NCBI GenBank assembly: GCA_028281045.1
Contig: JANQKP010000009.1
Span: 50,508-114,507, forward strand
DNA: 64,000 bases
Reading direction: 5' to 3'
Source of the DNA: Candidatus Altimarinota bacterium
GTDB lineage: Bacteria; Patescibacteriota; Gracilibacteria; UM-FILTER-43-11
The position numbers were made by a program, and so were the translations under genes. The notes under the pieces are model-generated. The model ran no database searches. It saw only the letters and a program-made list of their open reading frames with translations, and had not been told where the DNA came from. Each line of letters begins with the position of its first letter. Position 1 is the stretch's first letter. Positions 16,436 through 24,932 of the stretch are shown here, piece after piece.

Positions 16436-17094
16436 TGCTTACAAGCGCCCCCTAGAGCATGCTGACGCTTGCTTAGGGTAATGTTAGGCCCTTTACCGTA
16501 GTATGGCTCTAAAAGATCGTATTTTTTAGGATCTTTTAACTCGTCTTTAATCTCAGCTATCACATGTTTCCACGCTTCTTCTATTTCATGAATTTCTAGT
16601 AATTCTTGTAATTCTTGAATCTGCTCTTTGTGAGTATCTGTTACTTCTCCTACCCAAGGAATATCTTTTAATTCCCCTATTTTAGAAATAGGCTGAAGTG
16701 TTTCTGTAATGATTTTTCCGTAGTTACCGAAGCCTTTTATATAGGCTTCGTCTTTATTCATGCTTTGAATGTATAAAAAGCTCTCTTCATGCACGCGGAA
16801 TTTATAAAACTGATCTGTGGTTAAACCAAACAGTGGGATATTTAACTGGTGTGAGAATTGATTCGCCACAGAAATCCCTACACGTAGGCCTGTAAAGCTT
16901 CCAGGACCTACTACAGCAAGCACAGCCTTAAGGTCTTTAAGCTCTATTCCTGCTTTTTGAATAAGACTATCAATATGCTCGATGATTTTATCGGCATACT
17001 GATTCTTTTCTAGCTTTAAATAACCAACTACCTTTTCTTCATTAAGTAGTGTTATTCCAGCCTCCTGTGTTGCGGTGTCTATACATAAAAACAT
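16432..17094 (-). CDS. tsaB: tRNA threonylcarbamoyladenosine synthesis protein TsaB
   Basis: ASKHA-fold partner of TsaD in making t6A37 on ANN-decoding tRNAs. 220 residues: N-terminal FLCIDTATQEAGITLL, the signature VVGPGSFTGLRVGISVANQF, then LFGLTTDQF. The second half (about 110-220) is poorly conserved, as usual for TsaB. No tsaD or tsaE in the window. Convergent with the DUF1653 gene. Confidence 0.9.
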   Translation of the reverse strand: MFLCIDTATQEAGITLLNEEKVVGYLKLEKNQYADKIIEHIDSLIQKAGIELKDLKAVLAVVGPGSFTGLRVGISVANQFSHQLNIPLFGLTTDQFYKFRVHEESFLYIQSMNKDEAYIKGFGNYGKIITETLQPISKIGELKDIPWVGEVTDTHKEQIQELQELLEIHEIEEAWKHVIAEIKDELKDPKKYDLLEPYYGKGPNITLSKRQHALGGACKH

Positions 17095-17115
17095 GGCGCC
17101 ATTCTAGCGCATGTT

Positions 17116-20100
17116 TTATTCAAAATCTATCTCTTCTATTTCTACGCCTTGGTAGTAGTACTTGATGATTTCATCGTAACGCTTACCGTTTTCTGCGGCT
17201 TTCTGAGCTCCACAGCCAGAAAGTCCTACCCCGTGTCCTTTCATTTGTAATCCTTTACAGAAAGGATCGTCTACAGACTGTAGATACGGTGTACTCGTCC
17301 AACCCCATACTTCTTGCGCAGATCTAGTGCGCCCATCGCTTTGGCTAAAGTACGGTGTCTTAATGAGCTCTCCTTTGTAAGTCACTACCTCATCTTCAGT
17401 AATTGCTACAGCCCCAATAAAGTCTGGGCTACGTTTCTCATAACCATACCCTAAATATTTCTGGAATACGGCAGGATCATCGTTTCCATCGTAAGGCAAT
17501 CCTGGGAACTTACGGTTCTCATCTTGCATGTAGAACCTGGCATAGGTTCTTGCAAGTACTGCCATCGCTTTTTGTTTCTCAAATGGCGCACTATTACTTA
17601 CCTCGGCAATTCCTTTTAGATAATCTTCCATAGGAAGCTCATTAATATAAGCGGCTTCATTATTCACCACCCTAAGCTCAAGCGCTCCGCGGAATTGATT
17701 ATCGTTCAGCTTCGGATTCCACGCCGGTGGCCTACTCCAAGATTTAATCGTAAGGATGTTATCGCTCTTCAGCGGCACAATACGCACAATTTCGGAATTC
17801 TTCGTGGTATTTCCTACTTGCACATGGATATTATTGGCATATCTAATGATTTTAACACGGGCTCCAGGCCCCATCACAAACATGCGATCTCCACGGTCAT
17901 CTAAAATATCTGCAACCCCTGTAGTACTAATGACAGATTCATTGTCGTTGTAGCTTAAGCGCACACGCATAGGCTGCTCATCAATGGTGGCGGTATTGAC
18001 CACTTCTTCTTTCTTTTCTTGAACTTCTTTAGCCTTGGTGATTAAAGCGGCTTGGCTTTTATTATTTTTAGAATCCTCAAGCTCATCAATAACTCCATCT
18101 GGAGTGACTTTCTTCTCTTCTTTAGTTTTTACAGTGTCTCCAAAGCTACGCACATCAAAGCGCACTATGCCTGCATCAAACCAACCCACTTGCTCCATCA
18201 CAAGCTGGAAGCTTTCGCGGAACACTCCCCGATTCTCTGGCTTAATCTTGAATTTAAAGGTGGCAATTTCACCAGGGTTAACGGTGCTTTCTTCCATACT
18301 GGTTGGCCTAAACGGATTTGCCCAATCGTTTTCATAATAAAGTCTGCTTTCTCTATCTTTTGGCGAAGTGGTTCCAAGGTATACCGCGTTAATTCCCTTA
18401 TTACGCCACACGGTGTTTCCAATGTTTTTGAATTTAACGGTGAGCTCTGTTACAGACCCAGGGTTCACATTCAGAGAACGGGCGCTTTGCTCTTCAAGAC
18501 TGGCTCTTAGACTTGGATTTGGCACCTGGATATTGTATTTCACAAGACCTCCAGGGAGGCTAGCACGTCCAAAGCGTGAGCGAAGCGTCACAGAATGCGT
18601 TCCACCTTTGTATGGAGCTTGTGCAAAGAAGTTAAAGTCTCTAGATTCTCCAGACTCCATTTCTGTCAGTGGCACAATCTTTTGCTTAAAGAGTCTCATA
18701 CCCGTGGTAAATAGAGCCACGTGCATATTGTCTAGATCCCAAGTTAAGTCTCCAGCGTTTTTCAGGTTAATTTCAAAGCGTTTCATTTCTCCTGGTATCA
18801 TAGAGGTCGCTGAAGCAAGCTTGGTGATTTCTGCTTTATGCTCTGGTTTTTTAATGTTGGTTCTAAATCCAAGTTGCTGATTACGTCCAAGCCATGCCAC
18901 ACCTTCAATCACAGGGGCAAATTCTTCAAACACAGCCCCTTGTTTATCTAGTGGCACCTTGAGGTCTATTACAAAGGTTCCCACTTCACCCGGTTCCACC
19001 ACACTTTCTACTAAGTATCCAATACGGCTTGGGTTTTCTTCAATAAAGCGACTTTCTCTATCTCTCGGCCGTTCTGTTCCCAGGGTAATTGGATGTGGTC
19101 CAAAGTTTCTCCAGATCACATTCCCTGTATTTCTAAGTTTTACATGAGCAGCTATATCAGATCCTTGGAAAACAGTGTCTCCAGGGAGCTCTGTTTCAAC
19201 CACTTCATAATCTAAACGAGATTTATTTACGTGTAGCAGCACAAATACAGAGGCGCGTGAAATCTTGAAGCGACCGTTAGCAACAACAGCCAGTTCATAA
19301 GATGCATTGCCTTCAAAATAACCTCCTTCCATTTCTACCTCAAAGGTTCCAATCTCTCCTGGTTTTACAGAGTCTTCTTTAAGATGTGAGGCCACAAAGA
19401 GCTTTTCTTTAATAATTGGAACAATGCGCGTTCCGCTGTCTTTATTTAAAGCCACGTGCATCCAAGTGGTGTCGTCCCAGGCTTTTTTACCCGTATTTTT
19501 AAACTTAAGTAAGAACGTATTACGTCCTCCCGGATCGACGGAAATAAGCTCTGGCTCATCTACAATTTGCGCGTTGTAGTCATACTCTTTAACCTCTTCG
19601 TTTTGCTCCTTAAAGGTTCCAAAACGAGTAAGAAGCGAAGCTCTTTTACGAATTTCTGGAAGTAGTACTTGCAAACGTTTTCCAGGACATGCCGTGCTAC
19701 GCACGTCTTTATGTCCATAGATATTATTGAGGCTTTTACCTCTCATATCAGATTTTCCTTGGGTATCTATTTTAAACTGCTGTGCCTTTTGAGAAATAAG
19801 TCCAATCAGGGCATTTTTAGCGGGCTCTGGCACGTGATTATCTTCGTAGTTTCCAATCACGGCAATCCCCATAGAGCCATTGTTGTAACAAAGGGCATGA
19901 GCCCCTACTACTTCAGGTCCTCCGTAGCGGCCTTCGTAAATATTTCCAAGAGGATCAATAATATAGTTGTATCCAATATCCCCCCATCCGCGTGAGCGAG
20001 CATGGAAATAATAAATAGAACGAATCATTTCTCTGTAATCACGCGTATCCATACGCGCATCTCCATTTAGATCGCGAAGCTCACTATCTGTATGATGCAC

Positions 20101-20850
20101 TGTAATTTTTCGCACCTTATTACTGTAAGCCAGTGGCCAAATCAGGTCTTCCCCTCCTGGGCTTTTACTCACCACCCTTTTTAAGCCAATTTCACTTTGA
20201 TACTTTTCATAAATGCCTTCACAAGGATTTACGGCAGGCTCTCTATCTTTATAGTATTGCTCCAATTCTGGCGTCCAGTACCTTAAAGATTCATCTGCCC
20301 CCCACTTGCTTCGGCTAATAATACTAATATCTTTTTGGGCCACCAAAGTTCCTGCATACAGGTTTTCTAATCTTTCTTCGACCATCTGCTCTTCAGTGAG
20401 CTCCTGTTTATAAATAATTTCAGTAGCAATTTCTAGGGTATCACCAGCGTACGCCTCACGCTCATTAAAAATGTAGTTATGACCATGGCTATGACTGCTA
20501 AAGCCGCGGAAATTTTCGCGACTATGCCCTGTTCTGAATTGCACAGTACTTGTTGGCTCTGTAAACAGAATAAATTGAGGTCCATGACCATCATCATGTA
20601 CATCAACTTCCTCCCAACCTCTTCCGTAATTCACTTCAAGCTCATGAACATCATCGCTTAGCTTAATGTGAAGTGAGTTAAAAGGTTTCTCCGTGCGAAT
20701 CACAGGGGAAATAAGTTCCTTACCTTCTCTATGCAAAATAATGTTCGCGTTGGCAGTATCAAAAGCCAAGCTTGTTGGAGCTTGGAATGCAAACATAAGC
20801 AACATGAACGCTGCAGCAAAAATGCGGGTTGTGAGTTTTCTAATTTTCAT
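17116..20850 (-). CDS. Secreted PGRP-type amidase / SpoIID-domain peptidoglycan hydrolase with Ig-like repeats
   Basis: About 1244 residues. Signal peptide at the start (MKIRKLTTRIFAAAFML...SLA). A PGRP/N-acetylmuramoyl-L-alanine amidase domain covers about 175-405 with zinc ligands in TVHHTDS, GHKDV and TACPG. Four repeats of a beta-sandwich follow (roughly 425-930), each with FKNTGxxxW. The C-terminus from about 1075 is a SpoIID-like domain (LPMEDYLKGIAEV, QKAMAVLARTYARF, GHGVGLSGCGAQ). A calcium-loop-like stretch DLNGDARMD is inserted in the amidase domain. The frame is open to 20880, but that stretch contains the -10, so I start at ATG 20850. Role: cell-wall remodelling outside the membrane. 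Confidence 0.88.
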   Translation of the reverse strand: MKIRKLTTRIFAAAFMLLMFAFQAPTSLAFDTANANIILHREGKELISPVIRTEKPFNSLHIKLSDDVHELEVNYGRGWEEVDVHDDGHGPQFILFTEPTSTVQFRTGHSRENFRGFSSHSHGHNYIFNEREAYAGDTLEIATEIIYKQELTEEQMVEERLENLYAGTLVAQKDISIISRSKWGADESLRYWTPELEQYYKDREPAVNPCEGIYEKYQSEIGLKRVVSKSPGGEDLIWPLAYSNKVRKITVHHTDSELRDLNGDARMDTRDYREMIRSIYYFHARSRGWGDIGYNYIIDPLGNIYEGRYGGPEVVGAHALCYNNGSMGIAVIGNYEDNHVPEPAKNALIGLISQKAQQFKIDTQGKSDMRGKSLNNIYGHKDVRSTACPGKRLQVLLPEIRKRASLLTRFGTFKEQNEEVKEYDYNAQIVDEPELISVDPGGRNTFLLKFKNTGKKAWDDTTWMHVALNKDSGTRIVPIIKEKLFVASHLKEDSVKPGEIGTFEVEMEGGYFEGNASYELAVVANGRFKISRASVFVLLHVNKSRLDYEVVETELPGDTVFQGSDIAAHVKLRNTGNVIWRNFGPHPITLGTERPRDRESRFIEENPSRIGYLVESVVEPGEVGTFVIDLKVPLDKQGAVFEEFAPVIEGVAWLGRNQQLGFRTNIKKPEHKAEITKLASATSMIPGEMKRFEINLKNAGDLTWDLDNMHVALFTTGMRLFKQKIVPLTEMESGESRDFNFFAQAPYKGGTHSVTLRSRFGRASLPGGLVKYNIQVPNPSLRASLEEQSARSLNVNPGSVTELTVKFKNIGNTVWRNKGINAVYLGTTSPKDRESRLYYENDWANPFRPTSMEESTVNPGEIATFKFKIKPENRGVFRESFQLVMEQVGWFDAGIVRFDVRSFGDTVKTKEEKKVTPDGVIDELEDSKNNKSQAALITKAKEVQEKKEEVVNTATIDEQPMRVRLSYNDNESVISTTGVADILDDRGDRMFVMGPGARVKIIRYANNIHVQVGNTTKNSEIVRIVPLKSDNILTIKSWSRPPAWNPKLNDNQFRGALELRVVNNEAAYINELPMEDYLKGIAEVSNSAPFEKQKAMAVLARTYARFYMQDENRKFPGLPYDGNDDPAVFQKYLGYGYEKRSPDFIGAVAITEDEVVTYKGELIKTPYFSQSDGRTRSAQEVWGWTSTPYLQSVDDPFCKGLQMKGHGVGLSGCGAQKAAENGKRYDEIIKYYYQGVEIEEIDFE

Positions 20851-20868
20851 TTTTGTTTTTGTACCGGG

Positions 20869-20874
20869 ATTATA
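20869..20874 (-). promoter_or_regulatory. -10 (extended) of the amidase/SpoIID gene
   Basis: Minus-strand TGCTATAAT, an extended -10, with TTTAAT 17 bp further upstream. It excludes the upstream TTG start at 20880. Confidence 0.65.
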
Positions 20875-20916
20875 GCACAAAAAAGCCTGGAATTAAAGTC
20901 GTTTAAGCTACCAAAA

Positions 20917-21462
20917 CTATTGCAACGGTTCAGCGTGAACCACTCCGGTACTTTTCTTCTCTTTCACCCAGTCTAAAATCTGATGAGCCACATCATTTGG
21001 ATCTGGCACATGATCAATATCTAGTTGCGAGGCATCTCCTGCTGCCGTTTGCACGTCAATGCGTCCGTAATTTAACAGGGTTCCAAACAGTCCTTCCACA
21101 TGACCAGTGGCATCTTGTACTTGTGCCAGTGGCGTAGAAGCCACAGTGCGCTTAAGCAAGGTCACCTGCGTAATATCTACCAAGCGCTCATTAGTCACAA
21201 TAAATATGTCGTAGGCCTCATTGATCCAAGCAATAATGGTAAATAAAAGACCGTAAAGAATGTAAATAGAAATAAACACTCCCACAACGGCGTCATTAGA
21301 AGGATTTCCTGCCAAAGAACCAAACCAAACGGCCAGGAAAATAAGCACAGGAATAACAATGGTTAAAAGAAAGCCAACTAAAATACGCAAAAGTACAATG
21401 GGGTGTTTGCGCACCACTTTTAGAACCTTTTCCCCCTCTAATTGACCTGGAAATCTAAACAT
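20917..21462 (-). CDS. PH-domain membrane protein (YdbS/bPH2-like)
   Basis: 181 residues. Two close transmembrane helices (about 25-50 and 60-85: LLRILVGFLLTIVIPVLIFL, AVVGVFISIYILYGLLFTII) precede a bacterial PH domain with AYDIFIVTNERLVDITQVTLLKRTVASTPLAQVQD and GRIDVQTAAG. Such proteins sit in the cytoplasmic membrane; their function is largely unknown. Lies between the WecG/TagA-type gene and the amidase, all on the minus strand. Confidence 0.85.
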   Translation of the reverse strand: MFRFPGQLEGEKVLKVVRKHPIVLLRILVGFLLTIVIPVLIFLAVWFGSLAGNPSNDAVVGVFISIYILYGLLFTIIAWINEAYDIFIVTNERLVDITQVTLLKRTVASTPLAQVQDATGHVEGLFGTLLNYGRIDVQTAAGDASQLDIDHVPDPNDVAHQILDWVKEKKSTGVVHAEPLQ

Positions 21463-21495
21463 ATAAAAATACTAGACCTTATTCTAGCACAATTA

Positions 21496-22326
21496 CTAGC
21501 TATCTTGGTAAATTTTTTCATCTGAAATGAGCTTCACAAAACCTTGGGTCGCATTGCGAATACGATTGTGTCTTTTAGGTTGGCGCATAAGTCTCCAAAG
21601 CCACTCTAGTCCAAGCTTGCGCATGGTTTTAGGGGCTCTTCTAATTTCACCAGCAACAAAATCAAAGGCTCCACCAACACCCACAGCCACTTTTACAGAG
21701 CTTAATTTAAATAGATTTCTATGAATCCAATATTCTTGGTCTGGGCTTCCGTAGGCTACAAATAAAATATCTGGTTTAGCTTTGTTAATTTCATCTATAA
21801 TCTCCGATTCATCTTCAATGTTTGGAGTTCCCTCGTAACATCCCACCAGTTCTGCTTCTGGATGCTTTTGTCTTAGCTTTTTAATAGCTGCTTTAGCCAC
21901 CCCCGGGCCTGCGCCCAGAAGAAAAATCTTCCATTTTTTTTCTTCTGAAGTAGCCACCACTTTCTGAAAAAGATCTGTACCGGTAACGCGGCTAGGTAAA
22001 ACCCTGCGAATACTTCTTGGCCAAATAGCAATAGAAACTAGTGAAGAATAAAGTTGCCACTTACGCCCTAGGCCTGTTTTAGGCAGTGGTGTACTTAAAT
22101 AAGAAGCTGCCCATAAGATTCCAATGCCATCTGGAATCGCAAGGGTAGCCCCTTCTAATACAAGTCTAAAAGATTCATCTTCGTTTGCTCTAATCACCAT
22201 TTCTGGATTTGGCGTCGCAATATAAGACTTATTATTCCCTGCTACAAACTCTTCGATGGCCGTAAGCACATCGTCATAAGTCACGGGATCAAAGGGAACG
22301 CCGGCAATCTTTATCTTCTTATTCAC
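21496..22326 (-). CDS. WecG/TagA/CpsF family glycosyltransferase (GT26)
   Basis: 276 residues. Motifs of GT26: ATPNPEMVIRANED near 37-50, AIPDGIGILWAA, IFLLGAGPGVAKAA, FVAYGSPDQEYWIHRN, VGVGGAFDFVAGEIRRAPKTMRKLGLEWLWRL. The family adds N-acetylmannosamine(uronate) or glucose to undecaprenyl-linked intermediates for teichoic acid or exopolysaccharide, at the inner face of the membrane. Its first bases overlap the end of the upstream methyltransferase by four, so they are one operon. Confidence 0.93.
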   Translation of the reverse strand: MNKKIKIAGVPFDPVTYDDVLTAIEEFVAGNNKSYIATPNPEMVIRANEDESFRLVLEGATLAIPDGIGILWAASYLSTPLPKTGLGRKWQLYSSLVSIAIWPRSIRRVLPSRVTGTDLFQKVVATSEEKKWKIFLLGAGPGVAKAAIKKLRQKHPEAELVGCYEGTPNIEDESEIIDEINKAKPDILFVAYGSPDQEYWIHRNLFKLSSVKVAVGVGGAFDFVAGEIRRAPKTMRKLGLEWLWRLMRQPKRHNRIRNATQGFVKLISDEKIYQDS

Positions 22327-23039
22327 TTTTTACGAGCAATTAATACTATATTAAAAGACGCCCATAAGTTTACCTTGTTTCCTTTACGGGTAAAATATAA
22401 ATCTTCGATTTCCCAGAGATCGTTTTCAAAATATTTCTTAAGCTCCTTAGGTAAAAAGGCATGGTAATACCTTTTTAAGGGATTATTTCCCCACTTAATC
22501 CAAGTATCGTTCCAGGCATACTTTTGCCCAAGGGTAATAATGGAATATAAGGCCGCTTTAATCACAGAAAAAATATACTTAGGCTGAAATAAATTCCAAA
22601 CGGTAAGTATGAGCACGCCGTCTTTCTTTAAAAGCCGGTGCATTTCAAGCGCTGCAGCCACGCGGTCTTCTTTATTTGGCAAATGATGATAAGCCGCAAT
22701 ACAAAGAATATTGTCGAAGCTTTCATCGGTATCTACTTTTACCATGTCTCCCAGCATAAACTTTTCCTCTGGAAAATTCTTTTTAGCAATTTCGATAAAC
22801 TTAGAATTGTTATCTACCCCAAGGTAAGTCACGTCTTTCTGTTTCAAAAACTCAGAAAGACGACCATTGCCACAACCTAGATCTAAAACTTTTGCCCCCT
22901 TCTTTATATAAGGTAAAAAAGCTTCAAAATCTGCCCATGGGTTTTTACGTGTACGATCGAAATCTTTAGCGATCGCCGCATAAGAATCTATTACTTTTTG
23001 CCGAATGTTTTGAGCTAAATTCTTTTTCACAGAGGACAT
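22323..23039 (-). CDS. Class I SAM-dependent methyltransferase
   Basis: 238 residues. SAM-binding motif VLDLGCGNGRLSEFL, acidic LGVDNNS, and IAAYHHLPNKEDR (Phe/Tyr-rich loop), LLKKDGVLILTVWNLF. N-terminal IDSYAAIAKDFDRTRKNPW resembles tRNA wobble-uridine methyltransferases of the Trm9/AlkBH8 kind, but the substrate is not certain. Coupled with the GT26 gene. A TATAAT overlaps its annotated ATG, so either the promoter lies further up or the start is later. Confidence 0.85.
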   Translation of the reverse strand: MSSVKKNLAQNIRQKVIDSYAAIAKDFDRTRKNPWADFEAFLPYIKKGAKVLDLGCGNGRLSEFLKQKDVTYLGVDNNSKFIEIAKKNFPEEKFMLGDMVKVDTDESFDNILCIAAYHHLPNKEDRVAAALEMHRLLKKDGVLILTVWNLFQPKYIFSVIKAALYSIITLGQKYAWNDTWIKWGNNPLKRYYHAFLPKELKKYFENDLWEIEDLYFTRKGNKVNLWASFNIVLIARKK

Positions 23040-23055
23040 TATACATCAAGCCAAT

Positions 23056-23083
23056 TTGACAAAGCATTATAAAAGCGGATAAT
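23056..23083 (+). promoter_or_regulatory. Promoter upstream of the 23184 gene
   Basis: TTGACA (23056-23061), 16-bp spacer, GATAAT (23078-23083, five of six). Start expected near 23090. Confidence 0.65.
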
Positions 23084-23090
23084 TACCTTC

Positions 23091-23162
23091 TTGAAGTTTG
23101 TGATTTTAATCTTTATAGGTTTAACTTCGCTCTTCATGATCTTTCAAATGGACAACAAATAA
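23091..23162 (+). CDS. Possible 23-residue membrane micropeptide
   Basis: TTG-initiated ORF starting almost at the predicted transcription start and running LKFVILIFIGLTSLFMIFQMDNK before TAA. It is one hydrophobic helix with a polar end. It may be a small membrane peptide, a leader peptide, or chance. Confidence 0.25.
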   Translation: MKFVILIFIGLTSLFMIFQMDNK

Positions 23163-23183
23163 TTACAATCAAGGAGTAGTCAT

Positions 23184-23654
23184 ATGGCAAATTCAGCTGT
23201 AGCTGATCCGAATATTACGGTGAAGCACACAAAGCTAGCAACAGTTTTCTTTGGAACTATTGCTGGCGTTCTCGGTATTTTGATATCCGGAACTGATGCT
23301 GCAGGAATTATTATATTCTGCATCCCAGTAAGCCTATTGCTTACATTTAACATGGGAAGCGAATACGTAACTCGTGCAAAATATTTCCCACCCTGGGGAG
23401 CAACAAAGAACGGTAAAATGTATATTGCAGGCGCCTATCAACGTTGGTATCCAACGACGAGAAAAATATCGCCCGAATCATTTGAATTCGCTTATATAAT
23501 AGCCTTTGTAGCAAATGCGATAATGCCACTAGCCGTTCTAGTGCTACATCTTCAGATGGGCGAAAGCTATAAGATAGGCATAGGCACATCGTATCTGGGA
23601 CTCCTGCTTGTTTCTCGAATACTCGTGAGCCGCACGATCTACGAAGAGTACTGA
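23184..23654 (+). CDS. Hypothetical membrane protein, 156 residues
   Basis: Four hydrophobic helices (about 18-35, 40-58, 103-122, 128-147) and a basic loop between the second and third. No family recognised. Unlike most genes here it has a good Shine-Dalgarno (AAGGAG, ten bases before ATG) and ends in TGA; codon choice (more CGA/CGT, GCG) also looks different, which suggests acquisition from elsewhere. Followed by three hairpins in a row. Confidence 0.65.
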   Translation: MANSAVADPNITVKHTKLATVFFGTIAGVLGILISGTDAAGIIIFCIPVSLLLTFNMGSEYVTRAKYFPPWGATKNGKMYIAGAYQRWYPTTRKISPESFEFAYIIAFVANAIMPLAVLVLHLQMGESYKIGIGTSYLGLLLVSRILVSRTIYEEY

Positions 23655-23671
23655 GTCCACCGAAAGTAAGT

Positions 23672-23695
23672 GCGAATGGCAAAAGGGCCATTCGC
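23672..23695 (+). repeat. Inverted repeat 1 downstream of the 23184 gene
   Basis: 9-bp perfect stem (GCGAATGGC / GCCATTCGC) with a 6-nt loop; not followed by a T tract. Confidence 0.8.
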
Positions 23696-23704
23696 TGACA
23701 ATAA

Positions 23705-23731
23705 GGGGGTGCTGATTAAAAATCAGCGCCC
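23705..23731 (+). repeat. Inverted repeat 2
   Basis: GC-rich stem of about 11 bp (GGGTGCTGATT / AATCAGCGCCC, one G-T pair) with a 3-nt loop. Confidence 0.8.
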
Positions 23732-23741
23732 TTGAATCCAC

Positions 23742-23766
23742 CTTAGCTCTAACGGCTAAGCTTTTT
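23742..23766 (+). terminator. Intrinsic terminator
   Basis: Stem CTTAGC/GCTAAG, 7-nt loop, then CTTTTT. Third of three consecutive hairpins, ending the 23184 transcript. Confidence 0.7.
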
Positions 23767-23840
23767 CTCAAACCACATCGCACCCGAAGTTGCGAGTAGA
23801 AATATTGTATGGTAGATTAGTCAGCCTAACCTCCAACATT

Positions 23841-24932
23841 ATGCAATCTTATGAAAGCAGGCTTTACGGACGCCCAAATGAAATAGACGAACTCCATTTT
23901 TCCCTTTGGCAAAAGATGGATGACAGTGGCCTTTTAACTCTTGGTGACTCCAGAGTTCAATTTGATACTGGAAATAGAAATAGCAATATAGAAGCACAGG
24001 GTATATTAGAGCAATTTGCTTGGAATGTTTCAGGTCTGGGGACAAGAATTCCAGAAGGCCTTGAAGATATCTTTGTGGCCGCTGTTACACAAAGGCTAAA
24101 AGAATTTAGATCTAGCATCGAAATAACTATTGATGGTGAACCAAAAATGCCAAAAGCTGATGCCATTCGCCAATGCCTAGTCCAAGGAAAGCCTATAGCT
24201 CTTTTTGGTAGAGAGTTTGTATTTAGATTTAATAAAAAAGGGCTAAATACAGACTTAAGAGAGCATCTTGTCGAAAGGATTATGACTCTAAACTATATTT
24301 TCGATTTTGAGATTATGCCAAGAGAGGCTTACGCAGAGGAGGCCATTGCCAATTTAAATGCAAGCCTACTTGGAGAAGTGACCCTACTTGAAGATGAGGA
24401 ACCTATTCATAGCTATGCAGATAGGCGTGAGGCAATGGGTGTTCACCGAGAAAAGGCAAATGTCTTGGGAGACGCTATAGAATCAACTGGTGGTAGTCGT
24501 CATAGCGCGGACTCTTGGTACAACGCTATTCACCAACAGATAGAAAGAAGAATTAAAGGGCACAAGCATATCAGCCCCATGGATCTGCTACTAAGAAACC
24601 AATGGGATGCTCTAAGGTCTGCAAACGCCAACGATGCGAGAGACTTAGTAACCTACGTAGCCTATCCTCATGAAAGATTACCAGAAGACAGAGATGAATT
24701 GTGGGAACTTCGTGAATCTTTCGGGGATGTTGTTAGTACCTACACTTACGGAGCTAGAAATACTTGCTCAGATGTGGATAGATTAAGAGTCGAAACCAGT
24801 ATTCCAAATGAATTTGGAGCAGAGGTTCAAGAAGCACTAAAAAGAAGGCTTGATATCTTCATTATCCTAGAGGGTATGCAGAAACAAGAAATGATTGGAA
24901 GAGCTTGGGCTCCAGATGCCCCTCCTATTTAG
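23841..24932 (+). CDS. Hypothetical protein, 363 residues
   Basis: No family recognised. Soluble, helical, charged; a repeated pattern of short acidic helices and segments such as FGREFVFRFNKKGLNTDLREHLVERIM. No signal peptide. The frame is open from a TTG at 23790, but that TTG is part of a plausible -35 (TTGCGA-17-TAGATT), so I start at ATG 23841 (MQSYESRLYGRPNE). Ends convergent with pilC with a four-base overlap. Probably accessory, next to the atypical 23184 gene. Confidence 0.65.
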   Translation: MQSYESRLYGRPNEIDELHFSLWQKMDDSGLLTLGDSRVQFDTGNRNSNIEAQGILEQFAWNVSGLGTRIPEGLEDIFVAAVTQRLKEFRSSIEITIDGEPKMPKADAIRQCLVQGKPIALFGREFVFRFNKKGLNTDLREHLVERIMTLNYIFDFEIMPREAYAEEAIANLNASLLGEVTLLEDEEPIHSYADRREAMGVHREKANVLGDAIESTGGSRHSADSWYNAIHQQIERRIKGHKHISPMDLLLRNQWDALRSANANDARDLVTYVAYPHERLPEDRDELWELRESFGDVVSTYTYGARNTCSDVDRLRVETSIPNEFGAEVQEALKRRLDIFIILEGMQKQEMIGRAWAPDAPPI

